Positions 1-11,888 of a stretch of DNA of 64,000 nucleotides are shown piece after piece; position 1 is the stretch's first letter; each line of letters begins with the position of its first letter. Under the pieces are notes generated by a model that saw nothing but the letters and a program-made list of their open reading frames with translations, did not search any database and was not told the origin of the DNA. The position numbers and the translations under genes were made by a program. This stretch comes from Valencia hispanica (taxonomy: Eukaryota; Chordata; Actinopteri; Cyprinodontiformes; Valenciidae): positions 26,741,796 to 26,805,795 of the forward strand of contig OY747703.1 of NCBI GenBank assembly GCA_963556495.2, written 5' to 3'.

Positions 1-657
1 CCTTACTGACTGTAGTTTTTTTTCACCTTTAAATTCTCCTATACAGGCCATTTTTGCACAGTGTCTCTTTCTTCTTGTTAAATCATGAACTCTGACCTTA
101 ACTGCAACAGGTGAGGCCTGCGGTGGTTTAAATGTTGTTTTGAGTTTTTTTTACTTCCTGTATTAATAGCCTACTCTCTTTTGTCTTCCCCACTGTTCCA
201 TCATTTATCAGTTTGTAGATAATGGTTTGAATTGTGTCGCGCTGAAATCCAAGAGATATAGAAATGGATCTGTAGCATAGAGAGGAAGTCACTTTGTTTC
301 TCATCTGTTCTTAGTAGAGGAATGCTGCATTGCTTTGGAGATCTAATAACCTACTTCATGTTGTGAGACAAGTTCCATTGAAATTATTTCTTGATTCTAG
401 AGGCCTTGCTGTGTCATGGTATGTTGACAGTTCACATAGGACTAGGCTGATTTGTATAGCTTACTTTCTCTTGATAAATGCAAATCTAATTTGCCTTTTT
501 GTATTTACTAAGGTTCTATTTGTCTAATGTTACTTTTTTGGGTGACTGACACTTTTAAGAGTTAAAAAGGAAGAACTAAGAGAATCTGTTAAGTGGCAAA
601 CAATTTCTCAAGGCAATGTAGCTTGTAATTCCTTAGCCAACTGATGTTCTTTCTTAC
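1..657 (-). other. ptger1-like intron after the TM6 exon (partial)
   Basis: Sequence downstream (minus strand) of the splice donor at 657/656, presumed to be the intron between the TM6 and TM7 exons. I searched it for the conserved prostanoid-receptor TM7 motif (NxxLDPWVYI) and did not find it, so the last coding exon is outside the window. The reading frame runs on to base 589, but that is only intron read-through. I see no repeat or gene in it. Confidence 0.75.
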
Positions 658-1527
658 CAGCAGAGGGCTCCAGCAGATGCATGAGGTGACCATGATACCG
701 ACCAGCTGTACCACCATCTCTATGTCATGGGAACGAGCTGAGTGATGGGAGCCGGGCTGCCTCCTGATCCGGGCCAGCACCAGCGTCAGTCCACTTATTG
801 TGTTGCACACCAGAGCCACAGCCAGTGAGCTCAGGCCGAGTCCAGAGAACAGCACCACAAATGCCACATCCGTCTCCATGGTGTCGCTGAGCACGTTGAT
901 GAAGCACCAGGTCTTTGGTTCCTGATAGGTGTACGAGCCTAGCTGGAAGCAGGGCAGCAAGGCCACACACAGAGCTGCCAGCCAGATGACAGACAGGCAG
1001 ACCTTTGTGCGAGTTTTGGTGACTAGGGATGAGTGCAGTAGTGGTTTGGAAACGCCCAAACATCGCTCTGCCGCCATAGCACAGCCCATAAACAGAGGGC
1101 AAAGGCCAAAGAAGACCATGCTGCCACCCAGGAACTGACACATGCTATCAGAGGAGTCCTCGGGGCTTGGTCGGCCAGTGAGGTAGAGCCTCAGAACCAG
1201 GGCTCCTGGAATCACATGGCCAAAGAAGTCTGTAATCACCAGAGAAGTGGCAAACAAGAGGAATGTGGCTTTGGAGCGCCGGCGCTGCAGAGAGTAAGCA
1301 TTAACAAGGATGAAAAGGGCCACAGTGTTGGAGATGATGCCTAGTGACATAGGCAACACCACACTGATGACACCACTGGTTTGGTTCTGCAAAGCAGTGA
1401 CGTTTTCCTGCTGCTGCTGCTGCTGCTCCATAGCTGTCACCATGGCCTCCACCATACCTGCACTGCCATCACCCCAAGGAAGAAGAAGCGAGGAGGGCGA
1501 GGAGTTAAAGTTTCTCAAAGCAAACAT
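658..1527 (-). CDS. ptger1: Prostaglandin E receptor EP1-type GPCR, main coding exon (partial)
   Basis: Plasma-membrane class A GPCR for a prostanoid, most like EP1. Chosen start is the ATG at 1527, just after a 41-base spliced leader; it gives 290 residues, TM1 to TM6. Visible features: N-glycosylation sequons at N8, N42 and N48; a six-glutamine run (35-40) in the extracellular N-terminus; the TM3 block MVFFGLCPLFMGCAMAAERC with E-R-C (154-156) in place of DRY; the prostanoid ECL2 signature PKTWCFI, whose Cys208 should pair with Cys130; and CNTISGL in TM5. The frame ends at CWSPLL followed by the donor GTAAGA in phase 0, the known prostanoid-receptor intron position. FP (ptgfr) is the main alternative, but CNT(L/I)SGL, QLVGIMV and the ECL2 favour EP1. 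Teleosts have several ptger1 paralogues and I cannot say which this is. No frameshift or stop is seen; the TM7 exon lies off the left edge. Confidence 0.88.
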
Positions 1528-1572
1528 CTCTGACCTCTGAAGTTTATGGGGTCCATCGTCAAAGTGAGCTGC
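1528..1572 (-). other. Splice acceptor and 5' leader of ptger1-like exon 2
   Basis: On the minus strand a pyrimidine tract (TTTGTCTTTCCTGCAG) ends at 1569, so the exon begins at 1568. This leaves 41 bases of 5' untranslated leader before the ATG at 1527. The open frame continues upstream to 1668, but that part lies in the intron and should not be counted as protein. Confidence 0.75.
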
Positions 1573-2432
1573 AGGAAAGACAAAATAAATGTGCAGTTTT
1601 AGAAGCAAGTGGATGTAATAAGGCAAAACTAAATGTTTCAGCACTTCAAACAAACTTTGATCTGACAAACACGAGAAACTACAACAGAGTCGTTTTTTGA
1701 TGATGATTCCATTTATTAAGAGTAAAAAAACAGTTCAAATGGAAGAAATGGGCAGTTTTATAAGCATTTGGATGTAGGTAATAAGTTTAAATTAAATGTT
1801 TCAGATCATCAAACAGACTTTCATTTGACAAAGACAACACGAGTAATTACAAAAATGTAATTCTCTGATGTTTCCATTTTTAAGAGAGAAAAAAACTGTC
1901 CAATAGAAGAAATGTGAAATGGAGCAAATATTTTTTTCTCTAACAGTATGCATGCAGACTAATAACGATGAAAAACCCAGCATATGTAATCGATGAAGCT
2001 GTCATTAGCAATTTTGGATAATTTAGCTGGCCCTCTCTCTGCATAATACCTCAAAAACACCAAAAGAGGGAATACATTTAAAGAGGAATGTTTTTCAGGG
2101 CTGCAGTTCAGACTCTGGGAAACAAAAAGAGCAATAAAGCAATTCTGGGAGCGATAATGATTTTCATCTTGCTGAGATTTCCCAGCTCTCATTTTCGACC
2201 AGGCAAGCCTTGATTTCCCTTTTTATTAGTAGGCTATTATAACACTTTTAGAATCTGTCCAGATAAGAAAATCCAATGTTTTGGGTCAAAATACTCCTAA
2301 GCACCATATGGTCTAAATGCTTATCAATTATTATTATCAATATTATTGTAATACATTATCTCTATGCCTTTATATGTGTGCTTAACCTGCTCTTTTTCAA
2401 AGGTAAAGACGAACTATCTACAGAAGCATAGT

Positions 2433-3275
2433 GCTGCCACCCATGGTGAAATAAAATAGAGCTATATCACATAACGTGATAACTTTATTGTTCTAACATT
2501 ATGACTTTTTTTTGTTTGTACAATATACTATCACGTTCTTACAATACAATTTTCACGTTTTAACATCATTTTACGTTATAACAAAATACATGTTTATCAT
2601 GTTATAAAAAAAACGTTCATGTTCTTACAATAAAAATATGATGTTATAAGAATGTGATGATATATTCTACAAACTTAAAAACAGATCAAAGTAGATAGAA
2701 CAATCTGCGTTCAGAATCAGGCTGATGTGGAGAGCCCTCACTTTTGAGATAGGCAGCTATGACCTGATAGCAACATGGCAACAAACACGTTTTTAGTTTC
2801 CTTCTCAGTGTACGCGCATGCTTATTTCAATGCTGTCCAAGCTGTGCAATAACAGCAAAATCTCTCCATGCCTCAGTCCAAGGATAAAACAGAATATTAA
2901 TCAGTTCCGATAGATGCGACTGTTTCTCAGTCGGTTATCTGCCCCGTCATCAACTTTATGTTTTAAAATTATTAGGTTCAACGAATAAATGACACTTTAT
3001 TGTTCAAATAATATACCTTAATAATACAATAAAATATATTGTTCGAACAATATACTTTTCATGTTTCTATAATATATAATCACGTTCTTACAATAGGCTA
3101 TGATATTTTTATTGTAAGAACATGAAACGTTTTTTGTTATAGCGTGATAAACATGTATATTGTTAAAACGTGACGTTTGTATTGTAAGAACTTGTTAGTA
3201 TATTGTGTAAACAAAAAAGTTATATTGTTAGAACAATAAAGTTCAGCTCTATTTTTAATTAACCTAGGTGGCAGC
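2433..3275. repeat. Fold-back element with terminal inverted repeats, in ptger1-like intron 1
   Basis: The ends are inverted copies about 31 bp long, starting GCTGCCACC and ending before AATAGAGCT. Inside the ends, arms of roughly 250 bp are built from degenerate short motifs (ACGTGATAA, TTCTTACAATA and their complements) flanking a unique middle of about 300 bp (near 2690-2970). No coding potential. Looks like a non-autonomous DNA element; no clear target duplication was found. Confidence 0.7.
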
Positions 3276-3383
3276 TCTACGCTTTCATAATAATCAGATG
3301 CAGTTTCTTACAAGTAAAGCCTGTGCGCAAATCGTACCAAATACACGGTTGTTCCGCACTTTCGTACTCTTTACAAAGTTAAA

Positions 3384-3385
<2 letters not shown>

Positions 3386-3475
<90 letters not shown>

Positions 3476-3557
3476 TCTGTGGGGAACATAATAAATAAAT
3501 TCGGTATATATGTATATATATATATACCCAAATTATTTATTATGTTCCCAACAGAGT
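3386..3557. repeat. (TA)n microsatellite with an adjoining inverted repeat
   Basis: Bases 3386-3474 are an uninterrupted TA run. Directly after it, 3474-3496 (ACTCTGTGGGGAACATAATA...) is inverted at 3535-3557 around a second, shorter TA-rich loop, so the block can fold as a hairpin. Probably a small MITE whose TA-rich part has expanded. Confidence 0.8.
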
Positions 3558-3602
3558 TAATTATTTGTTTTCACAGCAAGATAAAACTCAGAAAGGACTC
3601 AC

Positions 3603-3870
3603 CAGTAAGACCAGAAAGTCTTCTCGGTGCACCTGAATTTTCTCTGTAGCCTTTTTAGAGCAGTTTCAGCGATCTAAAAACTGTTGCAAAATGTATTTTC
3701 GAAAGGATCTGAAGTCCTATTTCCCTCGGTAAAATCCACCATTGCTGGAGAAAATGTAAGGGACTGATGTCATTCGAGGAGCATTTTTGTTTGTTTTTTA
3801 ATGTTTTCCTCTGCAGGCTCGGTTCGGCTGACTGACTAAGCTGAGCCAAGGTGAATGGAGCATTCCCTCT
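3603..3870 (-). other. Probable non-coding first exon of the ptger1-like gene
   Basis: The minus strand has a strong donor, TTACTG|GTGAGT, with the exon ending at 3603 and the intron starting at 3602. About 270 bases upstream is a TATA box at 3900-3894, which predicts transcription from about 3870. The exon would splice to the acceptor at 1569, giving the three-exon plan (non-coding, TM1-TM6, TM7) known for prostanoid receptor genes. It holds an upstream ATG at 3863 opening a 21-codon reading frame that stops near 3798. Start site and splicing are inferred. Confidence 0.55.
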
Positions 3871-3893
3871 GACGCTAAAACGTCGTCTGGTGT

Positions 3894-3900
3894 CTTTATA
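3894..3900 (-). promoter_or_regulatory. TATA box, candidate ptger1-like promoter
   Basis: Reads TATAAAG on the minus strand, followed 30 bases later by the inferred start of the exon that ends in a consensus donor. The flank to its right (3900-3990) is richer in G+C and CpG than the surroundings. Confidence 0.5.
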
Positions 3901-4806
3901 GCACGTTTCTCAGCCTGCGTGGGCGTCTCTGTGCGCTGTGCGCTCCGGCGGCCAAGTTCACGTCTGCTGCAGTCTGTTTACATTAAGAGCACAGTCAGTG
4001 AGCGCAAGTTCAAGCTGTTACTCACTTTAGGCTTTACTAAAATGACTTAAAACAGGGTTAGGTCTTTTTTTTTCTCAGCGCACACAGTGATAAATGTCCT
4101 CCTCCGGACTGTAAATGGTTAATGTAAATGGCTCTGTTGGTATCCGTTTGGGGTGAAGATGCTTTTTTTAAGCTCCTGGATCAATTTGTACAGATTCAGT
4201 TCCATATCTGCATTGTGTGTGTTTTTTTCTTCCTTACAGCTCGATGCGCAACACTGCGCTCAAAATAACCTCTGATGTATTAGTTGTCCAGAAGGATCCA
4301 GTGCCTAATGGATGCACTCGGTCAGCGGCCAGGGAGGTAGTCAATTTCGCGGTCGGAATAAACGACCTCAGCAAGACAGGCATGTAAATCAATATAAAAC
4401 AGAAGAATGTCGAAAGGGCGCCTTAAATACTTGATAAGGTAGCGGAAACCTCTTGGTAAAATATGGAAAAGTAACATCCAGCCTCTAAAGAAAACCAGAT
4501 GTTTCTTGAGGACATGGATTTCTACAGCTTGGCCTAGATCTGGTGAAATCTGTTATGTCTGGTTGAATGAAACCAAGAAGACATTTATGCCCTTTTTTTT
4601 TTACTGTAAACTGGAAACAGGTGGTCCTGTTTGATTTTACAGGAACCTGGATCACCAGCTGGATAGATCAACACTTCAAATTGGCTACTGGTGCACAGGA
4701 AAGGAGACCAGAGAGGTTGGGGTATACTAACCAGAAATTGGTGTTATTCTGTTTGTAGACAGGCGTGTGAAGGAAGTTTGTATAACAAGCTTATAACCCC
4801 TATCTC
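3901..4806. other. Upstream flank of ptger1-like gene, no gene seen
   Basis: The first 100 bases are CpG-bearing and could be proximal promoter. The rest is ordinary AT-rich sequence with no recognisable coding or repeat structure. Confidence 0.4.
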
Positions 4807-4870
4807 AGTGGTCCCCAACCATTTTTCCTTGAGGACCTCCTTGCCTGTGTCCAAGACAAGCCTGGACCCC
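4807..4870. mobile_element. hAT-type element terminus (one end only)
   Basis: Begins CAGTGGTCCCCAACC, a terminal sequence typical of widespread vertebrate hAT MITEs, followed by the usual run-on (GAGGACC, GGACCCCC). No inverted partner was found nearby, so it is probably truncated. Confidence 0.45.
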
Positions 4871-6817
4871 CACCAACATGCACGCAGTAAAAGGGATTAA
4901 TTCCAAACTTTTATTTGCAAAAAATAAAAAGCAATTTTGGGTTTTTATTTTTGTTCTTCTTCTTTTACACTGGAGGCTATAGATACTTTTAATTTTGTCT
5001 GTTGGATTTTATAAATGTAATAGTTTTTCTTAACTTCTAGATCTGATGAGCACATCTAAAAATAGCTTGGTTCCAGTCTATGTGTTGATCTTGGACTGAA
5101 AGAGCCTGACTGTCTTCCCTGTCAGCACTGACTTGGTCCACTGCAGCAGCCAAATGTTTGGCCACCATGTATGTTTTGCCTCCTGCTCCTAACATACGAA
5201 CCCCATCACCCCTCATATTTCCAAATGAACAGCTCCCATAAAAATGGTTCCATTTGGGCTCTACAGTCCGCTGGCTGGTCCAAAACTTAGTCTGGGGTTT
5301 AGGATTTTGAAGGTTTTTCGACACCTTTTCCCCTTCCTTTCACCACAACTTTGAAAACACACCTAAAAGCCTTTGAAACAGTCTTAGATGCAGCAGATTG
5401 ACTCCTCAGATAGCAACAACTGAGAGTCTCATAATGCTCCTTTTTATCACTCCTAATGTAATAATGAAGAGTAAGCTGCTTCGTTTTGGTAGGATGTGCA
5501 CAAACTTCCCCCACCACAACTGTCTTTTGGCCCATTTTACCAAAACATTCAAAACACTGTCCGTCTGTCTGTGTCTGACGGATCATTTTCCACCAACACT
5601 GTCTTTTAAACCAACAGGAGTCGGCTCTTTAAACATGTGATATCTGTTTTTCATGATTGCAACAAGGAAACTCAGTGCTGTGTAACAACCATCACAGTTG
5701 CCGCCTGTTGGCTTCAGTCAGAAAATGTGACATCATGAGGTAGAGGAAGCCTCTGTGTGAGCATTCCTATCTGATATTTTATGAAGACTATAAGTGGAAA
5801 ACCACAAGCTATCTGACACTGCTGGCCAAGAAACCAAACAGAGGAATGTGTTAGAAAGTTCAACTGATGAAATGCACACTCTCCTTGTAGTGCAAATAGT
5901 TTAGAAGCTGCCGTCTGGCTGAAACTCAAAGGTAATTTCTAATGTTTGGTTACTGTCATGCCTGTAGTTCTGCACAGGAGGAAATTCTGATTTAATGGTC
6001 ATATCCCACTGAAGAAGATTGACTTGTCTCCAGCATGGACTCATGTCTTCAGTTAAAAAAACCTCCAGTGATTGGATGCAGACTTAAAGGCTGAGGTTAA
6101 CATGAACTTTGAGAACTAAGTCAGAGGTAGCCTACTCAGCATCGCTTTTGATGTAATCCCACACAACAGTGTTAATAAAGGTATGAAGTGCAGAACATGG
6201 TTTTACTGAGGTTTTCCTTTGAGGCTAAACTAAAGGTGAGAACAAAACACAAACATGCACCAGTGACACTTCTTCTGAAGACAGAAATAAAAAGCAGAAA
6301 GAAGTGATCAGGAGCAATTCACTGCTGACTCAAGCAGCTGCAGAACAAAAAAGCATAACCTTGACATGTCAAGGTGTGAAAAAATACATGTTTAAACTGT
6401 TGTTAGAAAGTCACTCATTCAAAAAGCCTTGTTTTCATTTTGACTGAATAATAAGAGCTATTTGAGAGACTGTTTGTTATTTCTTTGTTTTGTCGAGGCT
6501 TTTCTAAAATTTGACATAAATATGCAGATTTTCTTCTCTTCTATTCACATCTCACATTGTCTTTCAGAAACATGCTTTGTGTTGTCTTCAACTGAACATA
6601 CACCTTGTTTTAAGCAACTGAAAAGCATTTGGCCTGAATCTCTTCAAAAAATTATCCGACTTAAAACTAATACGAAGGATGTTGTGCAATAATAGGTCTA
6701 TTTTGGCTATGAATAACTATGAATAATTGTTTGGGGCAATTATTAATAAAGTTAGAAATTTAGGTCAAAATTACCAAGTCGGGGCACCATCCTGTAATTC
6801 AGGAAATAATTAATAGC
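4871..6817. other. Intergenic stretch, no gene recognised
   Basis: The longest open frame is 95 codons on the minus strand at 5037-5324. Its translation (containing MLGAGGKTYMVAKHLAAAVD) matches nothing I recognise and lacks convincing splice or promoter context. The remainder shows no repeat with clear ends. Confidence 0.4.
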
Positions 6818-6825
6818 CAAATATT

Positions 6826-8503
6826 CCCCTTTTCCACTATGGTCTGGCCATCCACAAATGGGTCGGGTCAGCACGGCCCAGAAGGGGCTGGTTGTTTTTC
6901 CATTACTATCTCAGGAATGCGGATGTAGGCGAGGGCTTCTGCGGACTCAGCTTAAAGTGGCGCGAAAGGTCCGTGATGTCATTCGTAATCGCCACAAGAG
7001 TAGTAAACAAATGTGGATGTGCGCATTGAGAGCGGATTATGAAGGAAAAACAACAATGAGGTCGTCGAGGTATTTCTGTACGTCATACTTGGACTATGGC
7101 TCTTTCTGAAGAAGAAACTCAGTGCATGCATAGCGCCAGGCCAATCAGTGGGTATCACTACGTAGCTAGATGTATGACTGACATCACTTTACCGGACCAA
7201 TCAGCCATAGGTGGGCGTGTTGGGTCGTTTTGGCCTGCTTCGGACCAAGGCAGAGGTAGTCCAAAAAAGGGGCGGCTCGGCCCTAACAAAGGTAATGGAA
7301 ACGCGCCAAATCGTGGCTGAATCTATCAGACTGAACTGACCCTAGTGGAAAAGTATGGAACACCAAACTACTCAAAATTAAATAAATAAATAAAAACATT
7401 GTGAAATAGATATCTACATGAACAATAATAACAAATATCTAACGTGACAATGAAATTGTGAAAAAAAACTGAATATATATAAAGTTCTAAGCTCATTAGT
7501 ATGAAACATTTTCTTTAAAAATCGGTTTATTAATATAATACATTATTTTAATGTAGAATATTTGCTAATACTGGGAATTATTTTCTAGCCATTTTAATTT
7601 AATTTCATCAGTTTTTATTCCAAAGCGTCATTTTCCCAAAGTCAGCTATTATTTCATATTGGTGATTTTCCCAGTGGCTTATTTTTTTCAGAATGTCACT
7701 TTTCAGTAGAATAACTTCATCTGCCAATCAGAGTCAGTGGGTGGGACCTGCATGCTCATTGGCTGGTTCTTACACATCAATCTTCCTAGATACCCATTCT
7801 CACTCACTGTGACTGAGCAGCCTACTGTACAGCTAGCAACAACATGCTAAGACAAGAGTCGGAGTTGCATGAACTTTGTTCATCTCTGGTTACTCTACCA
7901 GATCAAACTGAGAGGAATCATTTATCAGAGAATGCCATTTTGAGTCGTTTGGATAATTTTTCTGAAATCATCCCAGGTCCAATACTGAAGACTTTAGTGC
8001 TGTCCGACATCTGAGTTATTGCTGATATGTTTTCTGTGTCATCCAGCACAACTCGGAGGACGACAAAGAAAACATATCAGCAATAACTTTGATGTCGGAC
8101 ATCATCCAAATGATTCAAAATGGCATCCTCTGATAAATTATTCCTCTCAGTTTGATCTGCTAGAGTAACCAGAGAAGAATGAAGTTCATGCAACTCCGAC
8201 TCTTCACTTAGCATGTTGTTGCTAGCTGTACAGCAAGCTGCTCAGTCACGTTTTGCAATAAAAACTGATGAAATTAAACATAAATGGCTAAAAAATAATT
8301 CCCATTATTAGCAAAAAATGTACATTAAAATAATGTATTATATTAATAAACAGATTGAACTTAGAATTTTATATATATTCATTTTTTTCACAATTTCATT
8401 GTCACGTTATATATTTGTTATTGATTGTTATCCAGATATCTATTTCACAATGGTTTTTTTATTTATTTAATTTTGAGTAGTTTGGTGTTCCATAGAAAAG
8501 GGG
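6826..8503. mobile_element. hAT-like MITE split by a later insertion
   Basis: The left end is CCCCTTTTCCACTA (6826-6839). The right end, TAGTGGAAAAGGGG, appears only when 7354-8494 plus one GAAAAG copy is removed: bases 7343-7353 give TAGTGGAAAAG and bases 8501-8503 give GGG. The 14-bp inverted repeat is then perfect. Flanking 8-mers CAAATATT (6818-6825) and CAATAGTT (8504-8511) agree at six of eight positions, as for an old 8-bp hAT target duplication. The body (6840-7342) is CpG-rich and non-coding. Confidence 0.8.
7354..8494. mobile_element. 1.14-kb fold-back element inserted in the hAT-like MITE
   Basis: The two ends are inverted copies (TATGGAACACCAAACTACTC... against ...GAGTAGTTTGGTGTTCCATA) and the similarity runs inward almost to the centre near 8050. 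The inner arms are 8001-8036 and about 8066-8100. The right arm lacks roughly 190 bp present in the left arm (about 7630-7800). It is flanked by the direct repeat GAAAAG (7348-7353 and 8495-8500), a 6-bp target duplication. No open frame of note. Confidence 0.8.
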
Positions 8504-8511
8504 CAATAGTT

Positions 8512-10539
8512 CAGTCTCAGTTATTATTTATGAATTTATTAACAAAAAACTTCAACTTTCCAGTCAAGACACTTTTTTTTAACAAACTAACTAAGCTAGT
8601 AACACACAACTAAACTGCTAAGCAAAAGAAGAATGAATGATAAAACTAAATCTACAAAAGCTAAAACAGTAAAATTTACCAATATGCAAAGAAGTAGGAA
8701 CAATAACCAATAAATTGATAGTGATGTTCCAGGCCACAATGATGAAAATCTATACTTAAAGACTATGCTTGAAGACTATCGCTTGCATCAAAGAGTTTCT
8801 GTAGTTTAAACTAATTATGATTAGTTTAAGACTAATTAGCACCATTTGGTTTGTGTTCAAACGACCAGATCACAATGCAAAGCAGAAGTAAAGAAAAAAC
8901 ATTAATTGGAGGAAGTAATGTTTTATAAAATAATTTGATAAATTAGAAATCAATAACCTTTTGGAAAGTTTATTTGATTTTATGGATCCGTCATCGCAAT
9001 GATGAATCTAGTTTTAGTATGTTGGCATACTAAGAAGGCGGTTATCATGTGATGATATCACATATTCACGTAGTGAAATTTCTCTTCTTCCTGTTGAAAC
9101 TGAAGGTGGGTTTAATGCAGTGCATTGTGGGATTATTAGTTCTCACAGCCAGAGGTGTGTCTCTGTAGTCCAGTTCCATCATCATGGCTGATGGCACAAC
9201 AAGTACATTTATGACACCTGAACCTAAAACTATTATACCTTGGCATTATCCTAATCTTTAACTCTCTCTCCAGATTCTCCACCATATTCAAGTTGTGGCC
9301 CTGGCTGCACTGTCCAAAATATTACTCAAAATACAAAAAGAGTACAAGATTAGTATAGATTACTTTAAGGCTATCTGTCAGGGCTGTGAATTGTAACATA
9401 ACATAACATGCATAATTTAAACGTTTTTTATGATATAAAGATAAAAATGGCTGTGACCATTTCCATTATTTCAAACGTTTGTTGAAAAGACAACTTTACA
9501 TTCTGTCTGAATGTAATTGTGTTTACAATGGGAAAGGTGAATCTCTATGCATACAAAGATGGCCACATATGTCTAAAATGTGGTTAAAAAAAGTCATCAG
9601 GGTGATCAAATGGGCCAACCAAGCCTGACTTTCAATATCTGCTTTTCAGATAAAGTTGGGCAGGATGACTGGGCTGAACACAGTCTAGTTTTTCAGAGTA
9701 TATTTCGGGACAGGGACTGGGGACCCAGAAACAGCCTCAAACAAGATGTCCATTGGCATCATATGTTTAAAGAGGGATAGTGTGTCAACAATGCCTGCTG
9801 CTTTCATCCATAGACAAGCTTAAAATAATCTAAACTCAAATGTCTGCAACAAAACACAACACAATGCATCAATAATTAACATTTTACTCATTTACATGTC
9901 TTTTTCTCTCTGTGCTCAAGTGTTACAGCCATTTAAGAAATAATATCAGCAATAAAGCGGTGTTTCAGATTTAACACCTGAAAAAGCTATTTTTTTTACT
10001 GTGTATAGAGACTTTATTGCAGTGAAACATGTACATGTGTCAGCGTTTTGTACTGAGCTATAAAACAGGTGAGTGAAGATAACAACTTCATGTGGCCGTG
10101 TGTAACAGAAAGCTCTCTGAAGATTGTCACAGTGACTGGTTCTGGTCAATTCAGCTCGATAGACCAGTAAAAGTTATAATCTGTGTCAGGATTTAATTAA
10201 ACCGCCTACAACTTCAGCCTCAAGCAAACACAAAGGAATCATGTTGTAGTTCTGAACAGACATTTATTACCAGATTTTGCCAACAAGTGGCTGACTTCCT
10301 TGAGACATCTGTTCCCGAAAAAACTGTTTAAGATCAACATTTTTTTGCAATTGATGCTTGTTTTAAATTTTAACTGGATCATTGCAGTTTCTATCAAACC
10401 TGAACTGTCACTTGAATATTTTTTTAATCAATACTGTTTTCTCTTTCCTCAGTTCAGTTGGTTGCCATTTCCTTCCAAAATAAATTTTACATGTTGACCA
10501 TAAAGACAGACTGGGACACCCATGTTCTTCTTTTACTTC
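8512..10539. other. Intergenic stretch, nothing recognised
   Basis: AT-rich with only short spurious frames. I see no transposon ends, RNA gene or conserved coding motif. Confidence 0.4.
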
Positions 10540-10672
10540 AGCACCAGTGGCTTTTATTGATAGTTGCTGGACATGAAGGGGGCAGACAGGTGGGGAAGGG
10601 CCTGAAATTGGAAGTCGAACCCAGGACTATAGCCTGTGCACATGGGGCACCCGCTCCACCGCTACGCCCCTG
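10540..10672 (-). mobile_element. tRNA-derived SINE fragment
   Basis: On the minus strand it reads as a tRNA-like head (GGGGCGTAGCGGTGGAGCGG, an A-box-like start) and then a B-box-like GGGTTCGACTTCC. It is the same family as the copy at 38690-38826, sharing the segment around GGCTATAGTCCT. Confidence 0.6.
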
Positions 10673-11174
10673 TGAGACCCATCTTTGCGGCTATGCAATC
10701 AAAAATCATAATAGTGCCACCACTGTGCCTCACAGCTGGCAGCTTTAACTTGCAAACTGAAAAACATTTGCTGTAACTGTGGTGAAATCATCTTTACGAC
10801 TCACCAGCTCAGTAGGATACTAACTAGTGTTAAGTTGAAGCTTGCTATGTATTGGTGATTTTTTTTGGCACAAAAATGCTTTGTGGGCATTTATCCATTT
10901 GTGTAACATTTCTTTCTGTCAAAAATCAGACTCTCAGATTTAAACAAAATGATCAAATATTCCATTCAGCAGCTGGAACTACTGGAATATTATGCAGAAA
11001 GCCAGTTTTTAAAACTAAACACCACTGTAGATTATTTTGTTTCTTGCTAAATAATTTATGTGAAAAAAAGCTATCCATTACTGACTCTGTTTCCCACTGA
11101 GCATTGAACCCCATGAATATGCAATATCTACACTTAATTTGTTCGTGTGCAGTATTATGTCATGTTTGTATAAG

Positions 11175-11700
11175 AATAGAAGAATAGAGTAGAAGTTCCC
11201 TTTATTGCCCCACACTGTGGTAACAGCAGTAAAATGACAGATTCATTCAATGATAAAAACATAAAATATAAAAACAGAATTATACTGCACAGTGAGGTTC
11301 AAAATTACAACACTAAATTATTGTGCAGTAATTAGAAATAGCATACTCCCATTCAAGATATGTACAACTGTGCAGGATAATTTAAAAATATTTACAAAAT
11401 GTGCATGGGTATTTGTGCATTAAACATCACACTGTTAACAAGAAGTGAAAAATAAACTGTGTAAACAACAAAGATGTGAAAATAACAGCAGAAATGTTAT
11501 TTTGAAATGAGAAGATAATAACAGCAGGCATGTGTACAATTATTAAGTTTGTTGGGAGCAGTGATGGTTATAGAGTCCTACAATTGCTGGGAGGAAGGAT
11601 CTGCAGTAATGCTCCTTTGTGCACCTAGGATGCAGCAGTCTGTCACCAAATGAACTCTCCAGTTCAGCAACAACTTCATGATTGGGGTGGGAGAGATTTG
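11175..11700 (-). pseudogene. L2/Rex1-like LINE, 3' end with ORF2 C-terminus
   Basis: Minus-strand translation of about 11560-11700 gives an open segment ending GDRLLHPRCTKEHYCRSFLP, then AIVGLYNHH and a stop, the usual C-terminal end of fish L2/Rex1-type reverse-transcriptase proteins. The stretch to its left is AT-rich 3' untranslated sequence ending near 11175 in a short tail. Strongly 5'-truncated; not functional. Confidence 0.65.
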
Positions 11701-11888
11701 GCTCATATCATAACCTTAGGCACAAACATGCATCTTGGATTCTACATAGAACACACAGACCTACTTGGACTGTTTAAAAAGAAATAAGGAGACATGCCAA
11801 GTATCTTTTTTTTCCAATGCTGAAGAAATGTATGCTTTATGTAAATCAGAAGATTAAAATTATGACATTGACAGAAAATAAATCAAAG

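Noticed and set aside
1569..1668. N-terminal extension of the receptor frame to 1668
   Set aside because: It crosses a strong splice acceptor (AG at 1570-1569), so it is intron read-through.
3268..3498. Frame with a long Ile-Tyr repeat
   Set aside because: Translation of the (TA)n microsatellite.
3655..3849. 64-codon minus-strand frame inside the candidate ptger1 first exon, considered as a uORF
   Set aside because: Its first codon is TTG, not ATG, and the translation resembles nothing; only the shorter ATG frame from 3863 is mentioned.
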